Assembly: GCA_002005325.1 (NCBI GenBank)
Contig: CP017315.1
Coordinates: forward strand, 1,488,001 to 1,552,000
Source of the DNA: Candidatus Tokpelaia hoelldoblerii
GTDB lineage: Bacteria; Pseudomonadota; Alphaproteobacteria; Rhizobiales; Rhizobiaceae
Direction of reading: 5' to 3'
Length of the DNA: 64,000 nucleotides
Part shown: positions 17,177-25,451 of the stretch, piece by piece
Layout of the letters: every line of letters starts with the position of its first letter
Position numbering within the stretch: position 1 is the first letter of the stretch
The notes under the pieces: generated by a model
What the model was told of the DNA's origin: nothing
The model's database searches: none
Seen by the model: the letters and a program-made list of their open reading frames with translations, nothing else
Program-made: the position numbers and the translations under genes

Positions 17177-18136
17177 ATGGAAGCAATGAAAAACAGCCGC
17201 CTTTTTGAAAAATTTCTCACAGCCTTCTGTCTGGCTTTCGCTCTCTGCCAAACCGCTTCCGCCCAAAGCACAGACTGGCAAACAACAGAAGGCGGACAAG
17301 TGCGTGTTGTCGGCTATATGGCAGAAGAGTTGAAACCCCTCACGGAAGAAAGCAGCACGCAGGAGCCCGGACACCTTTATCTCACCGGCCTTATCGACAT
17401 TGAATTGAAAGACGGCTGGCACACCTATTGGCGCAACCCGGGCAGCACCGGCATGGCGCCGGAAATCACCCTTGAGCAGGGCGGCAAGGCGGACATTCTG
17501 TTTCCCGCACCAAAGCTGATCATGGATGGCAAGGAATGGACATTCGGTTATGAAGGGCATGTGATGTTGCCTTTCACCACCATTGTTGACAAGCAGCAAA
17601 AAAGACTTGCCGGTGATGTGACCGTGGGCCTATGTGAAACCATTTGCCTGCCGCACACCGTCTCCTTTCGCTTTGATCTGGACAAGCCCGCTGACATTCT
17701 TGCCCAGGGGCAGATCAAAACCGCCCGCGCCGCTCTGCCAGAATTAAAGCCCGCCGGTTTCAGGATTCACGCGGTGTCATATCTGAAAGATGACAACACC
17801 ATATCCACCTTCTCCCTGTCATTCACCCGCCCGCAAGGGACAGCAGCTGTAGGCCAGGTCTTTTTATCCTCCGAAACGCTGCAATTGGGCATTGCCAAAT
17901 ATCAGGATACTTCAAAACATGAGGAAACAGAAACAGATACCTATAGTGTTTCCGTTTCCGGTTTTTCCCGTGATGACAAGGATTCAGGGTTTCGTTACAC
18001 AGCCATACTGGACAACGGCACGGCCTTTTCAGGCAGCGGGGTCATAGAATTTGTCCAGTTCGGGTCTTTCGGTGCAGACAAGGCGTCTTCCTACAAAACA
18101 TTTGAGCTCAAAGCGCCGCCCAAAAACAAACAATAA
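17177..18136 (+). CDS. DsbD alpha-domain-like periplasmic protein
   Basis: 319 residues with a signal peptide (FLTAFCLAFALCQTASAQ). The mature part resembles the N-terminal periplasmic domain of DsbD/ScsB reductases: GWHTYWRNPGSTGMAPEI, FGYEGHVMLP and the Cys pair motif GLCETICLPHT. Unlike DsbD it has no membrane domain or C-terminal thioredoxin domain. A CcdA-type membrane electron carrier is encoded separately at 55469-56212, which may be its redox partner (inference). The ATG at 17177 follows AAGGAG about 10 bases upstream. Confidence 0.8.
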   Translation: MEAMKNSRLFEKFLTAFCLAFALCQTASAQSTDWQTTEGGQVRVVGYMAEELKPLTEESSTQEPGHLYLTGLIDIELKDGWHTYWRNPGSTGMAPEITLEQGGKADILFPAPKLIMDGKEWTFGYEGHVMLPFTTIVDKQQKRLAGDVTVGLCETICLPHTVSFRFDLDKPADILAQGQIKTARAALPELKPAGFRIHAVSYLKDDNTISTFSLSFTRPQGTAAVGQVFLSSETLQLGIAKYQDTSKHEETETDTYSVSVSGFSRDDKDSGFRYTAILDNGTAFSGSGVIEFVQFGSFGADKASSYKTFELKAPPKNKQ

Positions 18137-18141
18137 GGCAA

Positions 18142-18594
18142 TCAGGCTGTCGCGGGTTTTGCTGCAGCCTCTTCCGCCCCTTGGCGGGCAAGCACGTCCA
18201 CCCGTTCATTTCCCGGATGACCGGCATGCCCCTTGACCCAGCGCCATTCCACCTTGTGGCGGCTCCGCGCTTCATCCAGCCGCTGCCACAGTTCCAGATT
18301 CTTCACCGGCTTTTTATCCGCTCTGCGCCAGTCATTTTTCTTCCAGCCGTAAATCCATTTGGAAATGCCATCACGCACATAGGTGGAATCGGTATAAAGG
18401 TCGATCTCGCAGGGCTCTTTCAATGTTTCCAGTGCAGCAATCGCCGCCATAAGTTCCATACGGTTGTTGGTGGTTTTCGCCTCGCCGCCATACATCTCAC
18501 GTTCATGGCCGTTATAAAGCAACAGCACCCCCCACCCTCCCGGGCCGGGATTGCCGGAACAAGCGCCATCAGTATAAACTGTTATCTGTTTCAT
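18142..18594 (-). CDS. rnhA: Ribonuclease HI
   Basis: RNase H1 degrading the RNA strand of RNA-DNA hybrids, 150 residues. The catalytic carboxylates are D9 (TDGACSGNPGPGG), E47 (NNRMELMA), D69 (LYTDSTYV) and D133 (NERVDVLA), so the active site is complete. It overlaps thrB by four bases (ATGA at 18591-18594). With thrB and ispH it forms the ispH-thrB-rnhA cluster common in Rhizobiales. Confidence 0.97.
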   Translation of the reverse strand: MKQITVYTDGACSGNPGPGGWGVLLLYNGHEREMYGGEAKTTNNRMELMAAIAALETLKEPCEIDLYTDSTYVRDGISKWIYGWKKNDWRRADKKPVKNLELWQRLDEARSRHKVEWRWVKGHAGHPGNERVDVLARQGAEEAAAKPATA

Positions 18595-19544
18595 AAGATT
18601 CCCAATTCTGACGGGTGGACAATCTGCCGGAAAAAACGGTATTTATGCAAATATTCATTCGCGTCTTTCTTTACCACCAGCACATCATTCGCAACATGAA
18701 ACCAGTCATAAAGACGGGTGAGGAAAAACCGCATCGCTGCCCCGCAGGCCAAGAGCGGCAAGGCCTCACACTCATCCGGCCCCAGCGCGCGCTCACGGTT
18801 ATAAGCGGCAAACATGGCAGCGGCCTTCGCCTGATTGAATGACAAATCCTTTTCAAAACACCAGGCATTGAGGCAGATTGCCAGATCATAGGCATAAAAA
18901 TCGTTACAGGCGAAGTAAAAGTCAATCAGCCCTGAAACCTCTTTGCCTAAAAAAAACACATTATCGGGAAAGAGGTCAGCATGGATAACACCTTTTGGCA
19001 AGCCTTGCGGCCAGTCGCACGTCAGCCAGTCAAGCCCGCGGTCAATCTCATCAGCGAGTTCTGCCGCAACGCGTGCACGGATGGGCTGCCATAACACCCG
19101 CCAGCCGGAAACGGAAAGGCTGTTTTCACGGGAAAGAGCAAAGTCACTGCCCGCACGGTGAAATTTTGCCAACGCCGCCCCTGCACCGCGGCAACAGACA
19201 ATTTCCGGTGAACCGGTCGACATCCCTTGCAGGAAGGTGATAATCGCCGCCGGCCGGCCAGCCAGTTCACCAAACAATGCGCCATCCTTGCGGACAACCG
19301 GCAGCGGGCATTCAAGTTTTTTTTGTGCCAGATGTTGCATCAGTCCGAGAAAAAACGGCAGATCCCCTTGCCTTACCCGCTTTTCATAAAGCGTCAGAAT
19401 ATAACTACCGCTTTGCGTCTGTAACAGGTAATTGGAATTTTCCACACCTTCAGCAATTCCTTTGCAGGAAAGCAGGCCACCGATTGAATAATCCTGCAAA
19501 AACACTTCCAGCGCTTCAGCACTGACATCGGTATAGACAGCCAT
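18591..19544 (-). CDS. thrB: Homoserine kinase, APH-type
   Basis: 317-residue homoserine kinase of the aminoglycoside-phosphotransferase-like fold (type II ThrB), which supplies O-phosphohomoserine to ThrC. The nucleotide loop region is GIAEGVENSNYLL, the catalytic loop is GVIHADLFPDNVFF, and the metal-binding segment is GLIDFYFAC. It overlaps rnhA downstream and starts 12 bp after the ispH stop. These are signs of a single operon. Confidence 0.95.
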   Translation of the reverse strand: MAVYTDVSAEALEVFLQDYSIGGLLSCKGIAEGVENSNYLLQTQSGSYILTLYEKRVRQGDLPFFLGLMQHLAQKKLECPLPVVRKDGALFGELAGRPAAIITFLQGMSTGSPEIVCCRGAGAALAKFHRAGSDFALSRENSLSVSGWRVLWQPIRARVAAELADEIDRGLDWLTCDWPQGLPKGVIHADLFPDNVFFLGKEVSGLIDFYFACNDFYAYDLAICLNAWCFEKDLSFNQAKAAAMFAAYNRERALGPDECEALPLLACGAAMRFFLTRLYDWFHVANDVLVVKKDANEYLHKYRFFRQIVHPSELGIL

Positions 19545-19556
19545 TCAAACTTTCCC

Positions 19557-20561
19557 TCAATCAAGAGCGCCATTGACAAAGGCCATATCTTCACCTGTCA
19601 AAACAACATCGCGTAACTCACGGTTGACCAGAAAGGTTTCATGCTCCTGCACCATTTCCGCCAGTTCTATGATGACAGTATGGCGCTGGCGGAAAGCTTC
19701 AATAATTTCAGCCACAATAATTTCCGGCGCCGAGGCTCCGGCGGACAAGCCCACAATGCTGACGCGCCCGAGAGCCTCCCAGTCAATTTCATCTGCCCGT
19801 TGCACCAGAGCCGCCTGCACAGCGCCGGCCCGCTCCGCCACTTCAACCAGACGGCGCGAATTGGACGAGTTCGGCGCCCCGACAATCAAAAACAAATCAC
19901 AACCCGCTGCCGCTGCCTTCACCGCATCCTGCCGGTTGGTGGTGGCATAGCAGATCGATTCCGCCGCCGGCGCTTCCATCTTCGGGAAACGCTGCTGCAG
20001 CACCTCGATAATCCCCGCCGTATCGGCAACTGAAAGTGTTGTCTGCGTGACAAATCCGAGCATATCGGCATTGTGCGGCTGGTAGCGGCGCGCGTCTTCC
20101 ACTGTTTCAATCAAAGTCACCGCTGCCGGCTGCAACTGCCCCATGGTGCCGATGACTTCCGGATGGCCCGCATGGCCGATTAAAATCACATGCCGGCCCT
20201 TGCGCTGATGGCGCAACGCCTGTTTGTGCACTTTTGACACCAGCGGACAGGTGGCGTCAAGATAAAACAGATTCTTTATCGCCGCATCCTGCAACACGGA
20301 TTTCGGCACGCCATGGGCGGAAAACACCACCGGCCTGTCGCGCCTGCCAGCCGGAATCTCACCCAGTTCTTCAATAAATACCGCGCCGCGGGCGGCAAGC
20401 CCTTCCACCACATAACGGTTATGAACAATTTCATGACGCACATAAACCGGCGCACCGTATTTTTTCAACGCTGCCACAACAATCTGAATAGCGCGGTCAA
20501 CACCGGCGCAAAAACCCCTTGGCCCGCAAAGGCGGATGGTCAGCGGTGGTTTTAAAGACAT
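19557..20561 (-). CDS. ispH: 4-hydroxy-3-methylbut-2-enyl diphosphate reductase
   Basis: Last enzyme of the MEP isoprenoid pathway, with an iron-sulfur cluster, 334 residues. The cluster cysteines are C12 (RLCGPRGFCAG), the Cys of LDATCPLV and the Cys of ESICYATTNRQ. Substrate-binding H and T motifs (HEIVHN, FSAHGV, TQTTLS) are in place. First gene of the ispH-thrB-rnhA operon. The small CoxF-like gene ends 14 bp upstream, so read-through from the cox remnant is possible. Confidence 0.96.
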   Translation of the reverse strand: MSLKPPLTIRLCGPRGFCAGVDRAIQIVVAALKKYGAPVYVRHEIVHNRYVVEGLAARGAVFIEELGEIPAGRRDRPVVFSAHGVPKSVLQDAAIKNLFYLDATCPLVSKVHKQALRHQRKGRHVILIGHAGHPEVIGTMGQLQPAAVTLIETVEDARRYQPHNADMLGFVTQTTLSVADTAGIIEVLQQRFPKMEAPAAESICYATTNRQDAVKAAAAGCDLFLIVGAPNSSNSRRLVEVAERAGAVQAALVQRADEIDWEALGRVSIVGLSAGASAPEIIVAEIIEAFRQRHTVIIELAEMVQEHETFLVNRELRDVVLTGEDMAFVNGALD

Positions 20562-20575
20562 GATTCCCCTATTTC

Positions 20576-20716
20576 CTATATGGCAAGCTTGGCCAGGGTC
20601 GCAATATAAAGGACAAACACAAATAATAAAAGAGCAATTGCCAATCCGCTGGCGCGATTGCGCAATGCAAGATGCCGTTTGCGCGATTTTTCCGGTGTTG
20701 CCCTGGGGTTTCTCAT
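20576..20716 (-). CDS. Small CoxF-like single-pass membrane protein
   Basis: 46-residue protein with a basic N-terminal half (TPEKSRKRHLALRNRAS) and one membrane helix (GLAIALLLFVFVLYIATLAKLA). Such small proteins follow ctaB in alphaproteobacterial cytochrome aa3 operons and are called CoxF or cytochrome oxidase assembly proteins; the assignment is by position and shape. The ATG at 20716 is preceded by GAGGA. An upstream ATG at 20773 would extend into ctaB and is rejected. Confidence 0.65.
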   Translation of the reverse strand: MRNPRATPEKSRKRHLALRNRASGLAIALLLFVFVLYIATLAKLAI

Positions 20717-20726
20717 TGTCTGTTCC

Positions 20727-21650
20727 TCAAAATCCCAGCCAGCGCCGCAACAGTGTTTCCACCAGCAGAACACCGAACACCGAAGAGAGATAAACCAGTG
20801 AGAAGAAAAACAGCTTCTTTGCTGCCCTGATTGTCAATTCCCCCGCGCTCGCGCGCCACATCCGCCAGGCAAAGAGCACAAAAACCAGTCCCAGCACGGC
20901 GGAGGCCACCCCGTAAACCGCACCGGCAAACCCCATGAACCACGGTGCGACGCCACAAAGCGCCATCAAAACCGCATAAGCAAAGCTTTGCAGCTTGGTT
21001 GACTGCTCACCGCGCACATTGGCCATCATCGGGATTTTCGCCGCTTCATAATCGGTTTTGACAAACAGCGATAAAGCCCAGAAATGCGGCGGTGTCCATA
21101 AAAAGATAATCAGAAACAGCACAATACTTTCAGCGCTGATACCGCCTGTCGCCGCCGCCCAGCCGATCATCGGCGGAAAAGCTCCTGCCGCGCCGCCAAT
21201 GACAATATTCTGCGGTGTCGAGCGTTTCAGCCAGATGGTATACACAACCGCATAGAAGAAAATGGTAAAGGCCAGAAACAGCGCCGAGAACCAGTTGATG
21301 AACACCCCCATGGTGAACACGGAACAAGCCGACAGCACCAGCCCGAAGGCCAGCACTTCATTATGTGTCATCAGTCCGGCCGGTATCGGGCGCGACCGGG
21401 TGCGCTTCATCACCCTGTCAATATCGGCATCATACCACATATTAAGCGCGCCTGACGCCCCGCCACCCACCGCAATACACAAAATGGCCAGCGCCCCCAG
21501 CAGCGGATTGACAGCGACCGGCGCCACCACCAGCCCCACCAGCGCTGTGAACACCACAAGCGACATCACCCGCGGCTTTAACAGCGAAATATAATCGGCG
21601 CTACAGGCTTTGCCGGTGTTATCTTCAACCGGTGTTCCAGCTGTGGTCAT
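20727..21650 (-). CDS. ctaB: Protoheme IX farnesyltransferase (heme O synthase)
   Basis: UbiA-family membrane prenyltransferase of 307 residues that turns heme B into heme O for heme-copper oxidases. The first Asp-rich motif is NMWYDADIDRVMKRT and SRPIP follows. The second motif region FVKTDYEAAKIPMM is intact, with several membrane helices. The ATG at 21650 overlaps the coxA stop (ATGA); the longer frame upstream lies inside coxA. Unlike coxA beside it, this gene looks functional, so it may serve another oxidase. Confidence 0.94.
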   Translation of the reverse strand: MTTAGTPVEDNTGKACSADYISLLKPRVMSLVVFTALVGLVVAPVAVNPLLGALAILCIAVGGGASGALNMWYDADIDRVMKRTRSRPIPAGLMTHNEVLAFGLVLSACSVFTMGVFINWFSALFLAFTIFFYAVVYTIWLKRSTPQNIVIGGAAGAFPPMIGWAAATGGISAESIVLFLIIFLWTPPHFWALSLFVKTDYEAAKIPMMANVRGEQSTKLQSFAYAVLMALCGVAPWFMGFAGAVYGVASAVLGLVFVLFAWRMWRASAGELTIRAAKKLFFFSLVYLSSVFGVLLVETLLRRWLGF

Positions 21651-23080
21651 GCGGGCCTGCCTTGCGCATTCACCACTTGCGGCGGGGATGAAAGCTGCCA
21701 TTCCAGCGTTGTCGCGCCCTCCCCCCACGGATTGTCACCCGCCGGTATCCCGCGCACAAACGCCTCAACAATACCATAGATGAAAACCCCGACAGAACAG
21801 GCGGCCAGCATACTGCCCGTCTTTGCCATGCCCAGCGGCAGAAACAGCAGTTGCGCCGCAATGAACATCAGCCAGAAATGCAGCATCCCCGTTGTGACGC
21901 GGATCTGCAGGCCCGCCATTTTCGGAAACCAGAAATACCAGCCCGCACACAGCGCAAACACCGCACTGAGCGACAGAACATAATGCACATGAAGCATGAA
22001 AGACAAAGGCAGCCCGGTCAATGAAACTTTCCATACCAGATCGGCCATCAACCCGATACCGGCCACCAGCGAGAACAGACATCCCCCCGCCCATAACATC
22101 GGCACCTGCCATGTTACAGGCTTCCCGCTCATCGTCACCAGCCACGAAAGTGTCAGAAACAACATCGGAAGGCCGATAAGCAGCGGCGAAATTGCCAGCC
22201 ATGTTTTGATCTGTTCCAGATCACGGCCGGCAAATATTGTCTGCGCCCACAGCGCAAACCCGGCAAGGCCGATAAAGGCCATGACGGCAATAACATATTT
22301 TTGCCCGTATAACGGCGATCTGCTGAATGTCGTGACAATATGGCTGATAATGCCGAATACCGGCAACAGCAGCACATAAAGTTCAGGATGATTGAGCATA
22401 TCCTGCCAGTGTATAAACCACTGCTGCGCTGCGCCACCCCGCCACAGCGCCAGACTGCCCCAGCCAAGCATGACCGGCAGGTAGAAAAGCAGCAGCCCGG
22501 AAGTGATCAGCACCGCCCAGACAAACGGCGGGCAGTCCTGAAACCTGATAACCGGCGGGCGCATGACAAGAATGGTGACAATAAAGTTTACCGCCTGCAA
22601 CACCAGCGATATGACACCGGCATAAAGCACCAGACATAACAGAACCGCCGTCACTGTGTGGTTGACTGCCCCGCTGCCGGCAGACAGCTGCACCACTATA
22701 AACAGTGCAAAACCAAGCGCAAACAGCCAGAAAGCCAAACGGTTGAGACGCGCAAACGCGACATTGCCCACCCCCAGCATCAACGGCAGCAGCCAATTGC
22801 CGAAACCGCCGAACAGGGCCGGCAGCAGCATAAAAAATATCATGAACTGGGCATGCGCTGAACGAAACTGCATGGCGCCGTTCATCGACGTATACAATAC
22901 CCCTTGCCCCTCCAGGGCCACACGCAACCAGACCGACAGGGCAAAGCCGGCGACACCGCCGATAATTGCCAGAGCAAAATAAAGCCAGCCGATTGTTTTA
23001 TGATCTGTTGATAAAAACAGAAACGATAAAACATCATGTCCTGTGTTGCGGCTTTTATACCCGTGCCTGCAAAGTTGCAT
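21647..23080 (-). CDS. Aberrant cytochrome c oxidase subunit I (CuB ligands lost)
   Basis: 477 residues, shorter than the usual 530 or more. The fold is recognisable as CoxA: STDHKTIGWLYF, HAQFMIFFMLLPALFGGFGNWLLP, HPELYVLLLPVFGIISHI and HVHYVLSLSAVFAL. The heme ligands H76, H364 and H366, CuB ligand H231, and Glu and Tyr of HPELY are kept. The usual His-His pair of CuB is Q280-T281 (WAQTIF), the D-channel Asp is N106 (GNVAFAR), and the K-channel Lys is absent. No coxB precedes it and no coxC follows. The frame is undamaged, so this is not simple decay. The start has GAGGA upstream. Normal oxygen reduction is unlikely. Confidence 0.85.
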   Translation of the reverse strand: MQLCRHGYKSRNTGHDVLSFLFLSTDHKTIGWLYFALAIIGGVAGFALSVWLRVALEGQGVLYTSMNGAMQFRSAHAQFMIFFMLLPALFGGFGNWLLPLMLGVGNVAFARLNRLAFWLFALGFALFIVVQLSAGSGAVNHTVTAVLLCLVLYAGVISLVLQAVNFIVTILVMRPPVIRFQDCPPFVWAVLITSGLLLFYLPVMLGWGSLALWRGGAAQQWFIHWQDMLNHPELYVLLLPVFGIISHIVTTFSRSPLYGQKYVIAVMAFIGLAGFALWAQTIFAGRDLEQIKTWLAISPLLIGLPMLFLTLSWLVTMSGKPVTWQVPMLWAGGCLFSLVAGIGLMADLVWKVSLTGLPLSFMLHVHYVLSLSAVFALCAGWYFWFPKMAGLQIRVTTGMLHFWLMFIAAQLLFLPLGMAKTGSMLAACSVGVFIYGIVEAFVRGIPAGDNPWGEGATTLEWQLSSPPQVVNAQGRPA

Positions 23081-23092
23081 TTTCTTCCTCTT

Positions 23093-23113
23093 GCCCGGAA
23101 ACGTCTTCCGGGC
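23093..23113 (-). promoter_or_regulatory. Leader hairpin just upstream of coxA
   Basis: Perfect 8-bp stem (23093-23100 with 23106-23113) and 5-nt loop, 12 bp upstream of the coxA start and just 5' of its ribosome-binding site. Could affect translation or mRNA stability. Confidence 0.5.
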
Positions 23114-23115
23114 TT

Positions 23116-23185
23116 TAACCCGTGCAAAAACAAAAAAGAAGTTTCTGCCTTACCCGTTGCAAAAACAAAAAAGAAGTTTTTGCCT
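23116..23185 (-). repeat. Tandem pair of 35-bp inverted-repeat units upstream of coxA
   Basis: Two direct copies with an exact 35-bp period (23116-23150 and 23151-23185), differing at few positions. On the gene strand each contains arms GCAAAAAC and GTTTTTGC around a T-rich spacer. The same element, also two copies at 35-bp period and in the same orientation relative to the gene, lies at 37442-37511 upstream of a puuD-like gene. Confidence 0.8.
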
Positions 23186-23370
23186 GATTGTTATTTAGCA
23201 AAATATCCTCATCCTTGCCAGACTATTATCAGGCTATGACCACCCAAATCGGCGGCAAACCGGCAAAATAATGTTATTTTATGCAGAATTGTGCAATTTT
23301 TCAGCGAATATTTCTTTTGCTCAGCCCTGTTTAACGATAGTATGGGCTGATTCATACGGGAGTATCTGAA

Positions 23371-23946
23371 GTGGTTCGAGTGTTTTTCAAACAACGGTTT
23401 TGCACAATCACCGCATGGCAGAAGGTTGCTGCAGCGATCTGTTTTCTCGGTGCAGCCATAACCGGCAATGCTTTCGCGCAGGAAAGACCGGCGCCAACAG
23501 TACCGCAGATTGCAGAATTCGACACATGGAATAAAATCTGTGTGACACCGCCCGGCACTCCCACCCAGCGCTGTGAACTGGTGCAAAACACCGTCGGCAA
23601 AAACAGGCCGGATATTGCCGTGCGTGTCTCTTTCATAAAAATACCCGAAAATGACAGGACATCTGACAATGGCGGTGCCATGCTGCGTATCAAAACACCT
23701 ATCCGTGTTGAGCTGCCGCTTGGCGTCAGCATCTTTGTTGAAGACGATAAAAATCTGGGCACTATGCCATATCAGCGCTGTTCAGGTGATAACTGCTATG
23801 CTGAAGCTTTTGTCAATGAAGAGCTTATGCAGCTGTTTCTTGACGGTAAAACAGCAACCGTCATTGTCTATCCGTCACAGGAAGAAGGTGTGGGCAGCGT
23901 CATTAATCTCGCCGGTTTCAAAGCCGCCTACAAGGCTCTGCCATGA
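23371..23946 (+). CDS. Invasion-associated locus B (IalB) family protein
   Basis: 191-residue secreted protein of the IalB family, named from Bartonella, where IalB affects erythrocyte invasion; in other alphaproteobacteria its role is unclear. The signal peptide is VAAAICFLGAAITGNAFAQ. The mature domain has four Cys (KICVTPP, RCELVQ, QRCSGDNCYAE), typical of the family. GTG start at 23371. The stop overlaps the tldD start by four bases. Divergent from coxA; the 290-bp gap holds the 35-bp repeats and presumably both promoters. Confidence 0.85.
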   Translation: MVRVFFKQRFCTITAWQKVAAAICFLGAAITGNAFAQERPAPTVPQIAEFDTWNKICVTPPGTPTQRCELVQNTVGKNRPDIAVRVSFIKIPENDRTSDNGGAMLRIKTPIRVELPLGVSIFVEDDKNLGTMPYQRCSGDNCYAEAFVNEELMQLFLDGKTATVIVYPSQEEGVGSVINLAGFKAAYKALP

Positions 23947-25358
23947 TAAAACCGCTTATTGACCAGTTTGATATTTCTGCCGAGGCCGTCACGGGTATTC
24001 TTCGCCAGACGCTCAAATCTGCCGATGATGGTGAGCTTTATCTTGAATACCAGGAAAATGAGGCGCTCAGCTTTGACAATGGCCGGTTAAAAACCGCTGC
24101 TTTTCACCAGGACAGCGGTTTTGGCCTGCGTGCCGTCGCCGGTGAAGCGGTTGGCTACGCCCATGCGGGAGAATTAAGTGCGGCAGCATTAAAACGCGCT
24201 GCTGACGCGGCCAGCGCCGTGACACGCGGCTACAGCGGCAACTGCCATGCGGCTCCGCAACACACCATTCACCGCCTTTATGGTGAAGAAAACCCGATCG
24301 GCGCCCCTTCCTTTGAAGAAAAAACCGCATTGCTGCAGAAAATTGACACTTACCTGCGCGCCTGTGACGCAAAAGTGCGGCAGGTGACAGCATCGCTCAA
24401 CGCTTCATGGCAGGTTGTGGAAATTTTGCGGGCGGACGGACGGCTGACACGTGATATCCGCCCGCTTGTCCGGCTTGGAATTTCGGTTGTTGCCGGGGAC
24501 GGTTCAAGGCTGGAAAGCGGCTTTTACGGCTGTGGCGGGCGCAAGGCATTTGCCGACTTCATCACAGAAGAAAACTGGCAGCAGGCAGCGGATGAAGCCT
24601 TGCGGCAGGCGCTTGTCAATTTGCAGGCCCGGCCGGCGCCGGCCGGTATATTTGATGGGGTGCTTGCCAATGGCTGGCCGGGCGTCATGCTGCATGAGGC
24701 GGTCGGCCACGGGCTTGAGGGCGACTTCAACCGCAAGAAAACCTCGGCCTTTGCTGCACTGATGGGGAAGCAGGTTGCCGCCAGGGGCGTGACAATTGTT
24801 GATGACGGTACACTGGCTCAACGCCGCGGTTCGCTGAATATTGATGATGAGGGCACCCCCACCGGACGCAATGTGCTGATTGAGGACGGCAAACTTGTCG
24901 GCTATATGCAGGACCGGCTCAATGCCCGCCTGATGGGCATGGCGCCAACCGGCAACGGACGGCGCGAATCCTATACATCCACACCGCTGCCACGCATGAC
25001 CAACACCTTTATGCTTGGCGGCGACAAAACGCCTGAAGAGATTCTTGGCTCCGTCAAAGATGGTATCTATTGCGTTTCCTTTGGCGGCGGGCAGGTGGAT
25101 ATTACATCAGGCAAATTCGTCTTTGAATGCACGGAAGCCTACCGGATTGAAAATGGCAAGGTCGGCGCTCCGATCAAAGGTGCAACGCTGATCGGCAACG
25201 GACCGGAAGCCATGCACCGCATCAGCATGGTCGGCAATGATCCCAAACTGGATAATGGTGTCGGCATGTGCGGCAAAGCCGGGCAGAGTGTACCTGTAGG
25301 GGTCGGCCAGCCGCATCTGCGCCTGAATGGCATGACCATCGGCGGTACGCAGGCATAA
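23943..25358 (+). CDS. tldD: Metalloprotease TldD
   Basis: 471-residue TldD, which with TldE/PmbA forms a zinc protease that processes peptides such as microcin B17 precursor and degrades unstructured peptides. The zinc motif HEAVGHGLEGD is near residue 250. The C-terminal region has TNTFMLGG, then the GGGQVDITSGKFVFECTEAY block and TLIGNGP. Translation is coupled to the IalB gene. The long hairpin at 25387-25430 follows. No pmbA gene is in the window. Confidence 0.95.
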   Translation: MIKPLIDQFDISAEAVTGILRQTLKSADDGELYLEYQENEALSFDNGRLKTAAFHQDSGFGLRAVAGEAVGYAHAGELSAAALKRAADAASAVTRGYSGNCHAAPQHTIHRLYGEENPIGAPSFEEKTALLQKIDTYLRACDAKVRQVTASLNASWQVVEILRADGRLTRDIRPLVRLGISVVAGDGSRLESGFYGCGGRKAFADFITEENWQQAADEALRQALVNLQARPAPAGIFDGVLANGWPGVMLHEAVGHGLEGDFNRKKTSAFAALMGKQVAARGVTIVDDGTLAQRRGSLNIDDEGTPTGRNVLIEDGKLVGYMQDRLNARLMGMAPTGNGRRESYTSTPLPRMTNTFMLGGDKTPEEILGSVKDGIYCVSFGGGQVDITSGKFVFECTEAYRIENGKVGAPIKGATLIGNGPEAMHRISMVGNDPKLDNGVGMCGKAGQSVPVGVGQPHLRLNGMTIGGTQA

Positions 25359-25386
25359 AATAAAAACACTATGTAATTTTGACCGG

Positions 25387-25430
25387 ATGATACAGAAAAC
25401 CGCTCGTTCAAGGGTGGTTTTCTGTATCAT
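25387..25430. terminator. Bidirectional hairpin between tldD and the TPR gene
   Basis: Perfect 15-bp stem (25387-25401 with 25416-25430) and 14-nt loop between convergent genes. The T-tail is only moderate in either direction. Confidence 0.65.
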
Positions 25431-25451
25431 CTTTCTCCATGCAGGCCATAA

